A stretch of 6,119 nucleotides of DNA, taken from contig JAQYCY010000086.1 in assembly GCA_028724485.1 (NCBI GenBank), forward strand, positions 1-6,119, read 5' to 3'. The notes under the pieces are model-generated. The model was given only the letters and a program-made list of their open reading frames with translations, was not told the origin of the DNA and ran no database searches. The position numbers and the translations under genes are program-made. This document shows, piece after piece, positions 5,793-6,119 of the stretch (its first letter is position 1; each line of letters starts with the position of its first letter). The stretch comes from CAG-917 sp028724485. GTDB taxonomy: Bacteria > Bacillota > Clostridia > Christensenellales > CAG-917.

Positions 5793-6119
5793 TTTTTCTT
5801 TAATTTTATGTGATTAGCTTAATTTTTACGATTTTTTATTCGCGCCTATTTTCGTGTCGCTTTTTCTTTTACGTTTTAGTTTATTGTTAAAATTTTTTTA
5901 TGGCAATCTGCCTTTGCCGTCGGTTTTTTATTTTTCTTTGTTTTTTATCGGTTATCCGTTTTTACGCTTTTTCCCCTCGTCGATTTTAGCGCCGCTTTTT
6001 CTTTTAGTTTGGTTTTATTCTTAAAACTTTTTGCGGCAATATCGCTTCGCAATTTTATTTTCTTATTCCGCCTTACGCTTTACTCATCGCCTTTGATTTA
6101 CTCGACTTTTTATTTTTCC
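5782..6119. repeat. Diverged tandem repeat array, unit about 135 bases, T-rich
   Basis: Anchor words recur at a steady offset. CCGTCG followed by T-rich sequence and ATTTTTCTTT is at 5782 and 5917. TTACG is at 5826, 5962 and 6073. CGCTTTTTCTTTTA is at 5858 and again at 5993. TTAAAA is at 5887 and 6021. GGCAAT is at 5902 and 6035. This gives a partial unit (5782-5825), a full unit (5826-5961), a shortened unit (5962-6072) and a partial unit (6073-6119) that continues past the window. Copies differ by many substitutions and small gaps. All frames carry stops, so it is not coding. The plus strand is strongly T-biased. Confidence 0.65.

Noticed and set aside
5757..5813. 18-codon frame starting MKKRRISVP, looking like a signal peptide
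   Set aside because: It coincides with the terminator hairpin and the repeat, and has no ribosome binding site.
5900..5989. 29-codon hydrophobic, Arg-rich plus-strand frame (MAICLCRRFF...)
   Set aside because: It has no ribosome binding site, lies inside the diverged T-rich repeat, and the frame is not kept in the next repeat unit.
5577..6119. CRISPR array or tRNA/rRNA gene
   Set aside because: There are no short identical repeats with unique spacers, and no cloverleaf or rRNA-like sequence; the repeats are long and diverged.

Overview
The window carries the two DNA gyrase genes as a tight leftward operon, gyrB (4808 down to 2874) followed by gyrA (2862 down to 277). A small predicted lipoprotein gene is transcribed divergently to the right (5172-5576). 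The organism looks like a Gram-positive-type, low to moderate GC member of the Bacillota, most likely an uncultured gut-type clostridium. The reasons are strong GGAGG ribosome binding sites, a 644-residue GyrB without the long insert of enterobacterial GyrB, clostridial-looking GyrA motifs (a QHRGGMG GyrA box and a CPLVDGHGNFG stretch) and AT-rich spacers. Exact placement is inference.

Layout. 1-276 is non-coding: a diverged direct repeat (1-25 and 72-96), then two back-to-back intrinsic terminators (152-177 and 191-221) downstream of gyrA. 277-4808 is the gyrBA operon, with only 11 bases between the genes and the gyrA ribosome binding site inside that gap. 4809-5067 is the divergent control region. 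It has a consensus DnaA box inside a small dyad, an 80-base stretch with only 4 G/C, an A8T8 tract and candidate promoters facing both ways. 5068-5175 is a possible 35-codon small ORF that overlaps the lipoprotein start by ATGA. 5172-5576 is the lipoprotein. 5577-6119 has no gene I can support. It holds a terminator hairpin (5762-5792) and a T-rich, diverged tandem repeat of about 135 bases that runs off the right edge.

How the parts work together. GyrB supplies the ATPase and TOPRIM modules and GyrA the DNA-cleaving tyrosine and the wrapping domain. Together they form the A2B2 enzyme that introduces negative supercoils, and co-transcription keeps the subunits balanced. The usual dnaA-dnaN-recF neighbours of gyrB are absent here, yet DnaA-box-like sites and a possible unwinding stretch lie upstream of gyrB. 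The lipoprotein has no evident functional link to gyrase.

The gyrase genes are conventional. The less ordinary material is the control region, the possible leaderless small ORF with an internal hairpin, the tandem repeat array, and two arginine losses around the GyrA DNA gate. I did not find convincing evidence for a wholly new multi-gene system.
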